This document shows positions 15,768 through 16,685 of a stretch of DNA of 16,685 bases, one piece after another. Position numbers and translations under genes: made by a program. Positions within the stretch are counted from its first letter, which is position 1. Each line of letters begins with the position of its first letter. The DNA comes from a bacterium (lineage in GTDB: Bacteria > Hydrogenedentota > Hydrogenedentia > Hydrogenedentiales > SLHB01), in NCBI GenBank assembly GCA_024231375.1, contig JAAEQP010000997.1:1-16685 (forward strand), written 5' to 3'. The notes beneath the pieces were generated by a model. It was given only the letters and a program-made list of their open reading frames with translations. It ran no database searches and was not told where the DNA came from.

Positions 15768-16685
15768 GCCCGTCGACAATGAGCTCGATGGAACGAACGC
15801 TCACGACCCTGGGCCATCGGGAACCCGACCGCGTTCCCTGCTTCCTGTTCCCAACCATGCACGGGGCAAAGGAAGTGGGTCTGACCATCAGGGAGTACTT
15901 CGAGGCCGCGGAGAACGTGGTGGAAGGTCAACTCCGCCTCCGCACCAAGTATCGCAGCGATTGCGTGTCTCCGTTCTTCCACGCCGCCATCGAGGTGGAG
16001 GCCTGGGGCGGCGAGGTCGTCTACCGCGATGATGGCCCACCCAACTCGGGTAGGCCGTTCTTGAGCGATCCTGAGGCCATCAGGTGCCTGGAAGCCCCCG
16101 CGGTCAACGACTGCCCATGTCTCCAGAAGGTTCTGAAGGCGACCGAAATGTTGAAGGATCGCGTGGGAGACGATGTCCCCATCATCGGCGTCGCGGTATC
16201 GCCGTTCTCGTTGCCCGTCATGCAACTGGGGTTCGACAAGTACCTCGCTCTGCTCATCGAGCGATCCGACACGTTTGCTCGCCTAATGGCGGTGAACGAG
16301 GAGTTCTGCGTGGAGTGGGCCAACGCACAGCTTGAGGCCGGGGCCACCGCCATATGCTATTTCGACCCCCTCTCTTCGACGACCCTCGTACCGCGGACAA
16401 CGTATCTGGAAACGGGATTCGAAGTGGCCAAGCGAACCTTGGCCCGCATCAAGGGCCCCACGGCGACGCACATGGCTTCCGGACGCTGCCTTCCCATTAT
16501 GGACGATCTCGCCCAAACCGGTACCGCCGGCATCGGCGTGAGTGCCCTGGAAGACCTCACCGAATTGAAGGCAGCGGCTCAAGGTCGTCTCGCCGTGCTG
16601 GGGAACCTGAACGGCATCGAAATGCGCCGATGGACCCCCTCCCAGGCGGAAGCCGCCGTCAAATCAGCCATCGCCAAGGCCGGTC
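15764..16685 (+). CDS. UroD/MtaA-like methyltransferase, truncated by the window edge
   Basis: The reading frame is open for 307 residues to the right edge, with no stop; family members are usually about 330-350 residues, so only a short tail is missing. It starts in the ATGA overlap with the corrinoid gene, with GGAGG (15752-15756) 7 nt upstream. The N-terminus has the UroD-type GHREPDRVPC (17-26), and the C-terminal half has the family pattern ending VLGNLN (278-283). In MtaA/MtbA-type enzymes a zinc site begins with H-x-C; here it reads H236-M-A238-S-G-R-C242, so the first Cys is Ala. The canonical thiolate zinc site is therefore altered or moved. With its corrinoid partner it is more likely a methyltransferase than a haem-biosynthesis decarboxylase. 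Final acceptor (for example tetrahydrofolate or a thiol) is unknown. Confidence 0.85.
   Translation, partial: MSPSTMSSMERTLTTLGHREPDRVPCFLFPTMHGAKEVGLTIREYFEAAENVVEGQLRLRTKYRSDCVSPFFHAAIEVEAWGGEVVYRDDGPPNSGRPFLSDPEAIRCLEAPAVNDCPCLQKVLKATEMLKDRVGDDVPIIGVAVSPFSLPVMQLGFDKYLALLIERSDTFARLMAVNEEFCVEWANAQLEAGATAICYFDPLSSTTLVPRTTYLETGFEVAKRTLARIKGPTATHMASGRCLPIMDDLAQTGTAGIGVSALEDLTELKAAAQGRLAVLGNLNGIEMRRWTPSQAEAAVKSAIAKAG

Overview
The window is 16.7 kb of GC-rich bacterial DNA. It carries eight protein genes, one of them cut by the right edge, and no rRNA, complete tRNA, CRISPR array or recognisable transposase. The gene content suggests a PVC-type or Hydrogenedentes-like bacterium. It includes large secreted beta-propeller proteins with C-type haem motifs of the HzsA-related kind, a short neutral-ceramidase-like hydrolase, a glycosidase-like secreted protein, a DraG-type hydrolase and a corrinoid/UroD methyl-transfer pair. 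This placement is inference from family content only; no phylogenetic marker gene is present.

Layout. (1) 1-269: no gene; a large nested stem-loop at 11-75 looks like a REP or structured-RNA element. (2) 270-3145, plus strand: an ADP-ribosylglycohydrolase-family protein followed 44 nt later by an exported ceramidase-like amidohydrolase, probably co-transcribed. (3) 3146-3296: a short convergent intergenic stretch with hairpins that may terminate transcription from both sides. (4) 14680 down to 3297, minus strand: a tight four-gene operon. In transcription order it encodes a secreted propeller protein with one CxxCH and a HEAT-repeat tail; a secreted TolB/oligogalacturonate-lyase-like propeller; a secreted LamG plus propeller protein with two CxxCH motifs; and a secreted GH2-like multidomain protein. 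Spacings are 2, 64 and 20 nt. (5) 14681-15140: a divergent intergenic region with several inverted repeats and a candidate promoter. (6) 15141 to the right edge, plus strand: a cobalamin-binding corrinoid protein overlapping (ATGA) a UroD/MtaA-like methyltransferase that runs off the window.

How it may work together. All four minus-strand proteins start with export signals and combine carbohydrate-binding-like modules, propellers and haem-attachment motifs. The simplest reading is an envelope system that binds and processes a glycan or glycoconjugate with an associated redox function. The ceramidase-like enzyme could cleave an amide bond in the same kind of substrate. The corrinoid/UroD pair would handle methyl groups in the cytoplasm and is a separate transcription unit. 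The substrate of none of these proteins can be read from the sequence. The HzsA-related modules do not imply anammox metabolism, because both haem motifs lie at the C-terminal end and no other hydrazine synthase gene is present.
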